41,711 nt of DNA from positions 1 through 41,711 of the forward strand of contig NZ_MUKA01000069.1 of assembly GCF_002150735.1 (NCBI RefSeq). Reading direction: 5' to 3'. Position 1 is the stretch's first letter. Each line of letters begins with the position of its first letter. The position numbers were made by a program, and so were the translations under genes. Source of the DNA: Streptomyces africanus. Its GTDB lineage: Bacteria > Actinomycetota > Actinomycetes > Streptomycetales > Streptomycetaceae. The notes below the pieces were generated by a model. The model was given only the letters and a program-made list of their open reading frames with translations, had not been told where the DNA came from and made no database searches. Of the stretch, positions 6,721 to 14,969 are shown in pieces.

Positions 6721-8502
6721 TCAGGACCCGGCGACCGGCAGGTGGAGCACGCCGGGCTCGCGGGGTCCGCTGACCACGGTCACCGGCTTGATCCCCCGGT
6801 TGCCGAAGTAGGCGTCGTCGCTCGCCGCGATCACGAACCGCAGCCGGTGCCCGGTCTCGTACCGGTGCACGACCCCGGGGAGGGTGACGGTGAAGCTCTT
6901 CGTCACGTCCGGTACCCGGACCGGTGCGACCAGACGGCGCACGAGGGTGCGGGTGCCGTCGGGGGCGACGTCGTAGATCTTGGCGAAGAGGACGAGCTTG
7001 TCGGCCGCGTCGCCGGAGTGCTGCGTGCGCTCGGCCTTCGGGGAGTGCACCCTGAGTGTGGCCCGGGGCGCGCCGACGACGTCGAGGGGGCGTTCCAGCG
7101 GCTTGCTGGTCCAGTCGAGGTAGGTGCCCTTCGTGTCGTGCGGGGGTGGGTCCTGCAGCCCGATGAGTCCGGCCAGTGAGCTCTCCGAATGGCTCGTGGG
7201 GATCAGCCGGTTGGTGTAACCACGAGTGCCGCGGGCCACCTTGTTGCGGTTGTCGACGAGCTTGCCGTCCCCGGAGAGGTACAGCGTGCGGTTGAGCCTG
7301 GGGAGGCGGTCGGCGGTGGCGTAGGTGCGGTGCGGGTCGGTCACCCAGTCGCGGTAGTAGGCGAAGGCCGGTCCCGTGTCGACGTGCGTCTGCTTTCGCA
7401 GGTGGCGGTCGAACCAGGCGAGGATGCGCCGGCCGACGTAGCTGGTGTCCAGGTTGCCCCGGGACAGGTCGAGTTCTCCGGTGGCCGGGCCGGTGAGGCC
7501 GGCGCTGTGGCCCCAGGACTGCCAGATCATCTTCACGGGGGTGCCCTGGGCCCGGAGCGTCCGGTAGGTCGCCGTGGCCTCGTTGAGGTTGAAGAGGGTG
7601 TCGGCCTGCCCTTGGACCAGCAGGGTGGGCGCCTTGACGCGGTGCAGGTACGACACCGGGGAGACGCGGCGGGCGAAGGCGAGCAGCTCGGCGGTCCGGT
7701 CGGCGGGGTAGCTGCCGGAGTTGAGGGTGTGGATGGTCCGGCAGGCCTGGGTGACGAAGTGCAGGCAGGCCAGGGAATTGACGCGGGAGGGGTCGAGGCT
7801 GGGCTGGAGCAGCGGCTGGCCTTCGCCGATGAGGTAGAAGCCGTTGGTCCACTGCCATTTGAAGACGCCGGGGACGCCGGCGCTGCCGACGGCGTTGTTG
7901 GGGTCCAGCGCGTAGGCGAGGTCGTGCCAGGTGATCATGGGGACGAGCGCGTCGAGGCGGTGGTCGACGGAGGCCGTGGCGAGCTGGACGGCGCCGCCGT
8001 AGGAGCCGCCGATCATGCCGACGCTCGGGTCGCCGGGGGCGTCGAGGGTGACGAAGTCGGCGGTGGTGCCGTCGTCGGCGGCGCGTTTGCCGCCCAGGAA
8101 GTCGACGAGCCGTGAGGCGGCGGCGCCGTCGATGTCCGGGTCGTCGAGGGAGACGAGGCAGCCGCTGCGGCCGAAGCCGAGCCCGGAGTAGACGAGGGAG
8201 ACGTAGCCCCGCCGGGCGAAGGCCTTGCCGATGGCGTCCGTCGAGCCGTCGGACTTGCTGCCGCCGAAGCCGTTCGTGCCGAGCACGGCGGGCGCCGGGT
8301 GGTCCCGGTCCACGCCCGCGGGGCGGTACAGGTCGGCGTCGACGGTGCAGGAGCGGCCGCCGGCCTGGACGGTGAACTTCAGCGGGGTGACGCTGTAGGG
8401 GTCGGCCGCGAAGGCCGGTGGGGTGAGGACGAGGGGGGCGGCCAGCGCGGCGCCCAGAGCGAGAGCGAGGGGTGCGCGGGATCTGGGCACGCGTCGGGAC
8501 AC
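6721..8502 (-). CDS. Secreted CocE/NonD-type hydrolase with X-Pro dipeptidyl-peptidase C-terminal domain
   Basis: This 593-residue protein starts with a signal peptide (RR-containing n-region, Ala/Leu-rich core, cleavage after PAFA near residue 31). The alpha/beta-hydrolase domain contains the nucleophile elbow GGSYGG, the acid in GQADTLFNL and the His in SWGHSAG. The C-terminal third is a beta jelly-roll typical of X-Pro dipeptidyl peptidase, CocE and related ester or peptide hydrolases. I chose GTG 8502 because GGAGG lies 5 nt upstream and the signal peptide begins there; TTG 8559 and ATG 8553 are in frame but add an odd leader. Expression is probably controlled by the palindrome at 8566-8591. 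It likely acts outside the cell; peptide or ester preference is unknown. Confidence 0.82.
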   Translation of the reverse strand: MSRRVPRSRAPLALALGAALAAPLVLTPPAFAADPYSVTPLKFTVQAGGRSCTVDADLYRPAGVDRDHPAPAVLGTNGFGGSKSDGSTDAIGKAFARRGYVSLVYSGLGFGRSGCLVSLDDPDIDGAAASRLVDFLGGKRAADDGTTADFVTLDAPGDPSVGMIGGSYGGAVQLATASVDHRLDALVPMITWHDLAYALDPNNAVGSAGVPGVFKWQWTNGFYLIGEGQPLLQPSLDPSRVNSLACLHFVTQACRTIHTLNSGSYPADRTAELLAFARRVSPVSYLHRVKAPTLLVQGQADTLFNLNEATATYRTLRAQGTPVKMIWQSWGHSAGLTGPATGELDLSRGNLDTSYVGRRILAWFDRHLRKQTHVDTGPAFAYYRDWVTDPHRTYATADRLPRLNRTLYLSGDGKLVDNRNKVARGTRGYTNRLIPTSHSESSLAGLIGLQDPPPHDTKGTYLDWTSKPLERPLDVVGAPRATLRVHSPKAERTQHSGDAADKLVLFAKIYDVAPDGTRTLVRRLVAPVRVPDVTKSFTVTLPGVVHRYETGHRLRFVIAASDDAYFGNRGIKPVTVVSGPREPGVLHLPVAGS

Positions 8503-8565
8503 ACGGACCTCCACGGTGAGGGGTGACGGCAACGACGACAACGGCAACAACATGGACAACCCGGA

Positions 8566-8591
8566 TACCGACCAGTAGGTACTGGTCGGTA
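8566..8591. promoter_or_regulatory. 26-bp palindromic operator (TetR-like)
   Basis: TACCGACCAGTA (8566-8577) and TACTGGTCGGTA (8580-8591) are perfect inverted 12-bp arms around a GG centre. The site covers the -10 region and transcription start of the secreted hydrolase promoter. Length and form fit a TetR-family operator. No regulator gene is adjacent. Confidence 0.75.
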
Positions 8592-8613
8592 GTCATGGTG
8601 TGACACGTGTCAA
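8586..8613 (-). promoter_or_regulatory. Promoter of the secreted hydrolase gene
   Basis: On the minus strand TTGACA (8613-8608) and TACCGA (8591-8586) are 16 bp apart. The -35 is embedded in a second, perfect 12-bp palindrome TGACACGTGTCA (8601-8612), and the -10 in the large operator, so both boxes could be masked by bound proteins. Confidence 0.6.
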
Positions 8614-8668
8614 GGGGCGTCAATCACCGAAACGGGGGTTTCTTGACAGGGTTTCAGCAGCGGAACGC

Positions 8669-9601
8669 TCAGCTCAGGGCCGGCGCGTCGAACGTCAATG
8701 TGCCTGCGGTGGCGTCCAGTTCGGCCGGGACGCCGAGCGGCATCGTCAGCGCGCCCTCACCGTGCCCGAACCCGAACTCCTCCACGACCGGGACGCCGAG
8801 GCCGCCGAGCCGGTCGGCGAGCACCGCGCGCAGCTCCTCGTACGGGCCGCACGCCGCCCAGGAGCCGAGCACGAGCCCGGCGACCCCGTCCAGCCAGCCG
8901 GTGCGCAGGAGTTGGGTCAGATACCGGTCGACGCGGTACGGGCTCTCGCCCACGTCCTCGATGAGCAGCAGCCCGCCCCGGGCGCCGGGGAGGGCGTGCG
9001 GGGTGCCGAGGTCGCTCGCGAGCAGGCTGAGGCAGCCGCCCAGGGTGACGCCCCGGGCCCGTCCGGGCACCAGCGCGGTGCCGCCCGGGGACACGGCGGT
9101 GACGGTCCGCACGGACTCGGGGTCGAAGAGGGTGGCCCGCAGATGCTCCTGCGCGCGGCCGTGCTTGAGGAAGTCGACGCCGGCCGCCGCCGGGCCGTAC
9201 AGGGTGACCAGTCCCAGGCGGGTGGCGAACGCCTGGTGCAGGACGGTGATGTCGCTGAACCCGGCGAACACCTTCGGGCCCGCCGCTCGCATCGCCTCCC
9301 AGTCGAGCAGGTCCAGCATGCGCTGCGCCCCGTATCCGCCCCGGGCGCACAGCACGGCGGCGACGGCCGGGTCGCACCAGGCGTTCTGGAGGTCGGCGGC
9401 CCGCTGGGCATCCGTGGCGGCAAGGTAGTCGAACTCCCTGTGACGGCCGAGCACGTGCGGTGCCACCACGGGGTCGAGGTCCCAGCCGCGCAGGACGTCG
9501 AGCCCGGCCTGGAGCCGCTCCTCGGGCACGGGCCCGCTGGGCGCGACGACGGCCACGCGGGCGCCGGGGGCGAGTCGGGGCGGTCGCAACAGAGGTCTCA
9601 C
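8669..9601 (-). CDS. ldcA-like: LD-carboxypeptidase, peptidase family S66
   Basis: This 310-residue cytoplasmic serine peptidase cleaves the L,D bond between the dibasic residue and the terminal D-Ala of tetrapeptides released from peptidoglycan. The family signature VAVVAPSGPV opens the protein. The RGGYG motif lies near residues 87-91, the nucleophile is S116 in GFSDIT, the acid is E215 or E219 in IEDVGES, and the base is H280 in FGFGHGEG. The GTG start at 9601 overlaps the stop of the S9 peptidase gene (GTGA), which implies translational coupling; a longer frame upstream only reads through that gene. It is the last gene of a four-peptidase operon. Confidence 0.88.
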   Translation of the reverse strand: MRPLLRPPRLAPGARVAVVAPSGPVPEERLQAGLDVLRGWDLDPVVAPHVLGRHREFDYLAATDAQRAADLQNAWCDPAVAAVLCARGGYGAQRMLDLLDWEAMRAAGPKVFAGFSDITVLHQAFATRLGLVTLYGPAAAGVDFLKHGRAQEHLRATLFDPESVRTVTAVSPGGTALVPGRARGVTLGGCLSLLASDLGTPHALPGARGGLLLIEDVGESPYRVDRYLTQLLRTGWLDGVAGLVLGSWAACGPYEELRAVLADRLGGLGVPVVEEFGFGHGEGALTMPLGVPAELDATAGTLTFDAPALS

Positions 9602-11562
9602 TTCTTGAGCTCCAGGGTCGGGACGCCGGGCGGGTTCAGTCCGAACACCTGGGCGTACAGGGAGAGTTCGGCCTCCAGGGCGCGCACCATGGTCTCCGCC
9701 CGCCGGAACCCGTGCCCCTCCCCCTCGAAGGCGAGGTAGGCGTGCGGCACCGGCCGGTCCCCCAGCTCGGCCAGGAACCGCTCGCACTGGACGGGCGGGC
9801 AGATCACGTCGTCCAGGCCCTGGAGCAGCAGGAACGGCACGTTCAGGCGGTCGGCGTGGGTGGCGGGCGAGCGCTCCGTGTAGCGCGCGGGTACGTCGGC
9901 GAGCGGCCCGATCAGGCTCTCCAGGTACCGCGACTCGAAGTCGTGGGTCTCACCCGTGCCCCAGCCGGTGAGGTCGAGGATGGGGTACTTGATCGTGCCG
10001 CAGGCGTACACGTCGGTCGTGGTGAGCGAGGCGGCCGCGGTCCAGCCGCCCGCGCTGCCGCCCCGGACGGCGAGCCGGTCGCGGTCGGCGGTGCCCTCGT
10101 CGGCGAGGGCCAGGGCGACGGCGGCGCAGTCCTCGACGTCGACCACGCCCCACTGCTCGCGCAGCCTCTCGCGGTACGCCCGGCCGTATCCGGTGGAGCC
10201 GCCGTAGTCGACCTCGGCGACGCCGATGCCGCGCGAGGTGAAGTAGGCGATCTCCAGGTCGAGCACGAGCGGAGCGCGGGCGGTGGGCCCGCCGTGCGCC
10301 CAGACGACGTACGGCGGCAGCTCGTCACCGGGGGCGACGCAGCCGGGGTGGTGCGGCGGGTAGATGTGGGCGTGGATGTCGCGTCCGTCGGGCCCGGTGA
10401 AGGTGCGGATCTGCGGCTCGGGGTAGTACGCGGGGTCGACTGCGTCGTCGTGCTCGGCGCCGATGACGCGGGCGTGGCCGGTGCGAGTGTCCAGCTCGAC
10501 GACCTCGTAGGCGCTGCGCGGGCTGGCCCCGACGGCGACGACCTGCTCACCGTGGGCCGCCAGGGTGGGCGCGAACTCGGTCCAGGGCCCGGCCGCGTCG
10601 ACGACCTCGCCGGTCTCCGGGTCCAGGATCCCGAGGGCGGTGGCGCCCCGGCCGTGCACGACGGCGATCAGGCCGCTGTCGAGCGGCGCGAACCATCGCA
10701 TGCCCAGCGTCCACAGGGCCCCGCCGAACTCCTCCTCCCGCCCGCACAGCGGCTCCCCGTCGAGGTGGAGGTTCCACCAGCCGCTGCGGTCGCTCGCGTA
10801 CAGCAGGCGGCCGTCGTGGGTGAAGTCGGCCTGCGCGATGGACTCGCCGGGCCCGCCGGCGACGGTCCGGGCACCGCGCAGGGTGCCGTCGGGGCCGACG
10901 TCGGCGAGGAGCAGTTCGGTGCCGTCCCAGGGCATGCGCGGATGGTCCCAGGCCAGCCAGGCCGCCCGCCGCCCGTCGGGCGACAGCTTCGGCCCGGTGA
11001 CGAAGCGGTGCCGGTCGTCGGTGAGTTCGCGTACGGCGTCCCGGTCATCGGCGGCGGAGCCGTCCAGCGGTACGGCGGCCAGGACGCGGCGCACATCGGC
11101 GGGCCCGGGCCCGGTGAACTCCTCCAGTACGCACCACACCTCGCCCCGCTCGGGCCGCAGTCGCGGCTCGGCCCAGCGCAGGCCCGCGCCCACGTCGGAC
11201 AGGGGCGTGAGCGGACGCGGCTCGCCGCCGGGCTCGTACCGGTACAGCCGCTGGTCGGCGAAGTGCACGAAGACCACCAGCGGGCCGTTCTCCCCCGGGA
11301 GGGCGGCCCAGGGATGTCCGCCGTACTCGATGACCCGGCTGCGCACGTTCCACGGCGCGGGCAGCAGCGACTCCTCCGTGCCCCCGGCGAGCCGCCGCAC
11401 CAGGGTGCGCCTTCCGCCCTCGGCGGGGCGCGGCTCGGTCCACCACACCTCGTCGCCGACGAACTCCACGTACTCGGGGTGCCCGTCGTGCGCGGCGGCC
11501 AGGGCCGCGTCGATGGGCGAGGGCCACGCCCCGTACGGCAGCGTCCGCACCGTCTCCCCCAC
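9598..11562 (-). CDS. Prolyl oligopeptidase family S9 peptidase
   Basis: This 654-residue protein has an N-terminal beta-propeller region (repeated strands to about residue 380) and a C-terminal alpha/beta-hydrolase domain. The oxyanion strand YVVWAHGGPT is followed by the nucleophile elbow GGSAGG, the acid Asp in LQGLDDVICP and the His in GEGHGFRR. This is the acylaminoacyl-peptidase/DPP4-like layout, which cleaves short peptides. No signal peptide is visible, so it acts in the cytoplasm. It starts at GTG 11562, 4 bp after the M20 stop, and its stop overlaps the S66 start. Exact specificity is not readable. Confidence 0.87.
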   Translation of the reverse strand: MGETVRTLPYGAWPSPIDAALAAAHDGHPEYVEFVGDEVWWTEPRPAEGGRRTLVRRLAGGTEESLLPAPWNVRSRVIEYGGHPWAALPGENGPLVVFVHFADQRLYRYEPGGEPRPLTPLSDVGAGLRWAEPRLRPERGEVWCVLEEFTGPGPADVRRVLAAVPLDGSAADDRDAVRELTDDRHRFVTGPKLSPDGRRAAWLAWDHPRMPWDGTELLLADVGPDGTLRGARTVAGGPGESIAQADFTHDGRLLYASDRSGWWNLHLDGEPLCGREEEFGGALWTLGMRWFAPLDSGLIAVVHGRGATALGILDPETGEVVDAAGPWTEFAPTLAAHGEQVVAVGASPRSAYEVVELDTRTGHARVIGAEHDDAVDPAYYPEPQIRTFTGPDGRDIHAHIYPPHHPGCVAPGDELPPYVVWAHGGPTARAPLVLDLEIAYFTSRGIGVAEVDYGGSTGYGRAYRERLREQWGVVDVEDCAAVALALADEGTADRDRLAVRGGSAGGWTAAASLTTTDVYACGTIKYPILDLTGWGTGETHDFESRYLESLIGPLADVPARYTERSPATHADRLNVPFLLLQGLDDVICPPVQCERFLAELGDRPVPHAYLAFEGEGHGFRRAETMVRALEAELSLYAQVFGLNPPGVPTLELKK

Positions 11563-11566
11563 CCCC

Positions 11567-12880
11567 CTAGGCCGTGCGCAGGAACCGGTCGAGCACGCGG
11601 ACGCCGAAGTGCAGTGCCTCGACGGGCACCTTCTCGTCGACGCCGTGGAACATGGCGTTGTAGTCGTAGCCCTCCGGCAGCTTCAGCGGTGTGAAGCCGT
11701 AGCCGGTGATGCCGAGGCGGGAGAACTGTTTGGCGTCCGTGCCGCCGGACATGCAGTACGGCACCACGTGCCCCTCCGGGGCGAACTCCTCGACGGCGGC
11801 GCGCATCCGGGCGAACGTCGCCGAGTCCACCGGCGCCTGGAGGGCCACCTCGTGGTGGTGGAACTCCCAGTCCACGTCCGGCCCGGTGAGCAGGTCGAGG
11901 GTGTCGCGGAACTCGTCCTCACCGCCGGGCAGATACCGGCCGTCCACATGCGCCACGGCCTCCCCGGGAATCACGTTGATCTTGTAACCGGCGTCCAGCA
12001 TGGTCGGATTGGCGCTGTTGCGGAGGGTCGACTCGACCAGCCGGGCGGCCGGTCCGAGCTTGTCGAGCAGCCGGTCCACGTCGGTCAGGTCGGGCTCGAT
12101 GCCGTACAGCGCGGCGAGTTCGGTGAGCGCGGCGCGCACGGTCGGGGTCAGCCGCAGCGGCCACTCGTGCTCGCCGATCCGGGTGATCGCGGCGGCGAGG
12201 CGGGTGACCGCGTTGTCCTTGTTCACCTTGGAGCCGTGTCCGGCCCGGCCGCGTGCGGTGAGCTTCAGCCAGGCGGTGCCCCGCTCACCGGCCGAGAGGG
12301 GGTAGATCTGCCGTCCGGCGCCGTCGTGGAAGGTGAAGGCCCCCGACTCGCTGATGCCCTCGGTGCAGCCCTCGAACAGCGCGGCGTGTTCGTCGGCGAG
12401 GAACCCGGAGCCGTCCTCGGCGCTGGCCTCCTCGTCGGCGGTGAACGCGACGACGATGTCCCGCCGGGGGCGGACGCCCTGGCGTGCCCAGCCGCGGAGC
12501 ACGGCGAGGATCATCGCGTCCATGTTCTTCATGTCGACGGCGCCGCGTCCCCAGACGACCCCGTCGCGGATCTCCCCGGAGAACGGGTGCACGCTCCAGT
12601 CGGCGGCCTCGGCGGGTACGACGTCCAGATGGCCGTGGAGCAGCAGCGCGTCGGCCGAGGGGTCGGTGCCCTCGACGCGGGCGACGACGTTGGTGCGGCC
12701 CTGGGTGCGCTCCAGGAGCGTCGGCTCGATTCCGGCCTCGGCGAGCCGAGCGGCGGCGTACTCGGCGGCGGGCCGCTCCTGGCAGTCGCCCCCGCCCCGG
12801 TTGGTGGTGTCGATCCGGATCAGGTCGGACGTGAACGTCACGACCTCCTCCAGCGCCTGCCCGTCCGCCTGCTCAGCCAT
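11567..12880 (-). CDS. M20-family dipeptidase/carboxypeptidase
   Basis: This 437-residue dinuclear zinc peptidase belongs to the ArgE/DapE/CPG2 clan. The ligands are visible in order: H84 and D86 in LLHGHLDVVP, D116 in GRGAVDMKN, the catalytic and ligand pair E150-E151, and the late MFHGVDEKVP His. The central GRAGHGSKVN segment belongs to the dimerisation lid. Members release terminal amino acids from di- and tripeptides or deacylate N-acyl amino acids. It starts at ATG 12880, overlapping the M55 stop by 8 bp, so it is translationally coupled to that gene. Confidence 0.87.
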   Translation of the reverse strand: MAEQADGQALEEVVTFTSDLIRIDTTNRGGGDCQERPAAEYAAARLAEAGIEPTLLERTQGRTNVVARVEGTDPSADALLLHGHLDVVPAEAADWSVHPFSGEIRDGVVWGRGAVDMKNMDAMILAVLRGWARQGVRPRRDIVVAFTADEEASAEDGSGFLADEHAALFEGCTEGISESGAFTFHDGAGRQIYPLSAGERGTAWLKLTARGRAGHGSKVNKDNAVTRLAAAITRIGEHEWPLRLTPTVRAALTELAALYGIEPDLTDVDRLLDKLGPAARLVESTLRNSANPTMLDAGYKINVIPGEAVAHVDGRYLPGGEDEFRDTLDLLTGPDVDWEFHHHEVALQAPVDSATFARMRAAVEEFAPEGHVVPYCMSGGTDAKQFSRLGITGYGFTPLKLPEGYDYNAMFHGVDEKVPVEALHFGVRVLDRFLRTA

Positions 12881-13706
12881 ACTGCTCCTCCACCGCGGCC
12901 GAGACGATCGTGGTGACCGCCTTGAAGGCCCGGATGCCCTCGTACATGGTCTCGCTCGTGTACGCCACCTTCCGCTGCCCGATCCTCTCCACACCCGGCA
13001 CGACGGTGGCGGCCATGGCCAGGTGCTCGGCGTCGAACTCGACGGCGACGGTGAACGGCCCGCCGTGCACGGGTTCGTGACGCACCGCCAGTGAAGCCGC
13101 CTCCTTGGCCGCCGCCCGGATGTCGGCAGCGGTCCTGGCGGGCGTACGGCACACGGCCGCGTACCGCGAGACGTGGTCCTTCACGGCGACCTTCAGCGCC
13201 TCGGGCGCGTACCCGAGCGCGTCCTCGCAGGCGACGTCGTCCCCGGTGACCAGCACCACCGGCACCCCGAACTCGGCGACGACCCGGGCGTTGAGCAGCC
13301 CCTCGCTCGCGGGGACGTCGTTCAGCCACACGCCGGTGATCTGGTTCGCGAGGTAGGTGTGCGCGAGGACGCCCTCCATGCCGGCGCCCGCGTGGTAGCC
13401 GACGAACGCGATGCCGTCCACGTCGCCGTGCTGCACACCCTCCACCATGGACAGCGCCTTGTGCCGCCCGGTGAGCAGCTGGGCCCGCTCGTCCAGCTGC
13501 TCCAGCAGCAGATTGCGCATGGTCCAGTGCGCCTCGTTGACGATCACCTCGTCGGCGCCGCCGTCGTAGAAGCCGAGGACGGCGGCGTTGACGTCGGAGG
13601 TGAAGAGCGAGCGGCAGCGTTCCCACTGCGAGGCACCCGGCAGCACGTCATCGGGCCAGGTGACGCCGGTGGCGCCCTCCATGTCGGCGCTGATGAGGAT
13701 TCTCAT
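12873..13706 (-). CDS. dppA-like: D-aminopeptidase, peptidase family M55 (DppA-like)
   Basis: This 277-residue protein matches the zinc D-aminopeptidase DppA, which releases D-Ala from D-Ala-D-Ala and D-Ala-Gly-Gly and forms a decameric ring. Ligand positions agree with the Bacillus subtilis enzyme: D8 and E10 in SADMEG, H60 in NEAHW, H105 in GYHAG, and E135 in VPASEG. I chose ATG 13706 because the protein begins MRILISADMEG there as in the family; the longer in-frame start adds a non-conserved leader. It is the first gene of the peptidase operon. Its place ahead of M20, S9 and S66 peptidases suggests peptide salvage including D-residues. Confidence 0.88.
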   Translation of the reverse strand: MRILISADMEGATGVTWPDDVLPGASQWERCRSLFTSDVNAAVLGFYDGGADEVIVNEAHWTMRNLLLEQLDERAQLLTGRHKALSMVEGVQHGDVDGIAFVGYHAGAGMEGVLAHTYLANQITGVWLNDVPASEGLLNARVVAEFGVPVVLVTGDDVACEDALGYAPEALKVAVKDHVSRYAAVCRTPARTAADIRAAAKEAASLAVRHEPVHGGPFTVAVEFDAEHLAMAATVVPGVERIGQRKVAYTSETMYEGIRAFKAVTTIVSAAVEEQYG

Positions 13707-13782
13707 GACGAGCCGTCCCCCCGGATGGAGATCTTCATGGTTCGTCACGTTACGCGCTGCGGGCGGAACCGGCTACGACATG

Positions 13783-14880
13783 TCACCACCGTATGGGCAG
13801 GTCGGTGATGAACGAGGTGAGCCGGTCGGCGATCAGGCGGTCGTCATGGGCCGAGTAGTGCCAGTGGCAGCCCGTGTAGTCCAGGCCGGTGTCGTCCAGG
13901 CGCCAGTAGCGGACCCGGCGGTCGCCCGCGCCCGTGCGTTCCTCGACCACCTGCTGGACGTGTCCGGCGAACGGGCCGGCGCCGACGGCCAGGATGGTCG
14001 TCCCGGGCCCGTAGCGCGTGCGCAGCTTCTGGAGGAAGCCGCTGTAGGCGCTCCGGTAGGCGGCGGCGAGGCTCTCCTCGGTCCAGGGCTCGCCCGGGCC
14101 CACGGGGGTCGAGAAGTCGTTGGTGCCGAGGTGGACCACCACCAACTGCGGCCGCCAGGTGCCCGGGTTGTGCCAGACGTCGCCGGGCACGTTCAGCAGC
14201 GCGCGGTCGTAGAAGGTGCGGTAGTTCACCTCCGGCGTGCCGCCGTTGTAGTTGCGGACCATCCCCAGGCCCGAGTACGCGTTGATCTGGTAGTCGGCGC
14301 GCAGCCGCCGGGCGGTGAGGGCGCCGTAGCTGACGTCGGTGTTCGTGGTGCGCGCGACCTGCTCGCCGGTGCAGTCGCGGGAGGTCGAGAGGTTGCCGTA
14401 GCCCACCGTGAGGGAGTCGCCGACGAACTCGATCTGGCGGCTGCGCGCGGCCGGCCGGGTGAGGACGGCGCCGCCGGGCGCGGCGACGAAGCCGCCGAAC
14501 GAGCTGGTGCTCCAGGGGGTGTCGTTGCGCTTGACGAGCCGGACGGTGTGCACCCCGTCGCGCAGGCCGTTGATCCAGTGGGTGGTCCGGCCCGGCGTGA
14601 CGAGCGTCGCGACGGTGGCTCCGTCGATCTGGACGTCGTAGTCGGCGGCCGGGTCGTCGAGCACGACGCCCACGCCGGTGCCGCGGAAGCGGCCCTCGAA
14701 GTACACGCCGGGCCAGCTGTACTGGAGCACGTCCCCGGCGTCCTTGACCCGCCCGGCGGTGTGCACGCTCGCGCGCACGCCGTCCTTGTCCGGCGGGGCG
14801 GCGGTGGCGACCGCGGGCGGGCCGGCCAGCACCAGCGCGGCCGTCGACGCGACCAGCATCCGTAACCAGGGCATCGGCAT
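13783..14880 (-). CDS. Secreted SGNH/GDSL esterase with N-terminal beta-sandwich (CE2-like)
   Basis: This 365-residue protein begins at ATG 14880 with a GGAGG 7-8 nt upstream. A signal peptide (basic start, Ala/Leu core, ATA/AP cleavage near residue 27) is followed by a beta-sandwich of about 110 residues (YFEGRFRGTGVGVVLDD). The SGNH hydrolase domain has GDSLTVGYGN with the nucleophile near S156, then HLGTND, and a C-terminal DDR segment with nearby His (CHWHYSAHDDR). This order is that of carbohydrate esterase family 2, deacetylases of plant polysaccharides. The role is probably extracellular deacetylation of xylan or mannan. An 89-bp gap separates it from the upstream oxidase gene, so it may have its own promoter. 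Confidence 0.83.
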   Translation of the reverse strand: MPMPWLRMLVASTAALVLAGPPAVATAAPPDKDGVRASVHTAGRVKDAGDVLQYSWPGVYFEGRFRGTGVGVVLDDPAADYDVQIDGATVATLVTPGRTTHWINGLRDGVHTVRLVKRNDTPWSTSSFGGFVAAPGGAVLTRPAARSRQIEFVGDSLTVGYGNLSTSRDCTGEQVARTTNTDVSYGALTARRLRADYQINAYSGLGMVRNYNGGTPEVNYRTFYDRALLNVPGDVWHNPGTWRPQLVVVHLGTNDFSTPVGPGEPWTEESLAAAYRSAYSGFLQKLRTRYGPGTTILAVGAGPFAGHVQQVVEERTGAGDRRVRYWRLDDTGLDYTGCHWHYSAHDDRLIADRLTSFITDLPIRW

Positions 14881-14969
14881 GACTGTCCTCCGGGGGACGA
14901 GGCAGGTGCACGGACCGGGCGGCATGACCGTACACCGACAAAAACCCCGTTCACCAGACCGCGTCGCGC

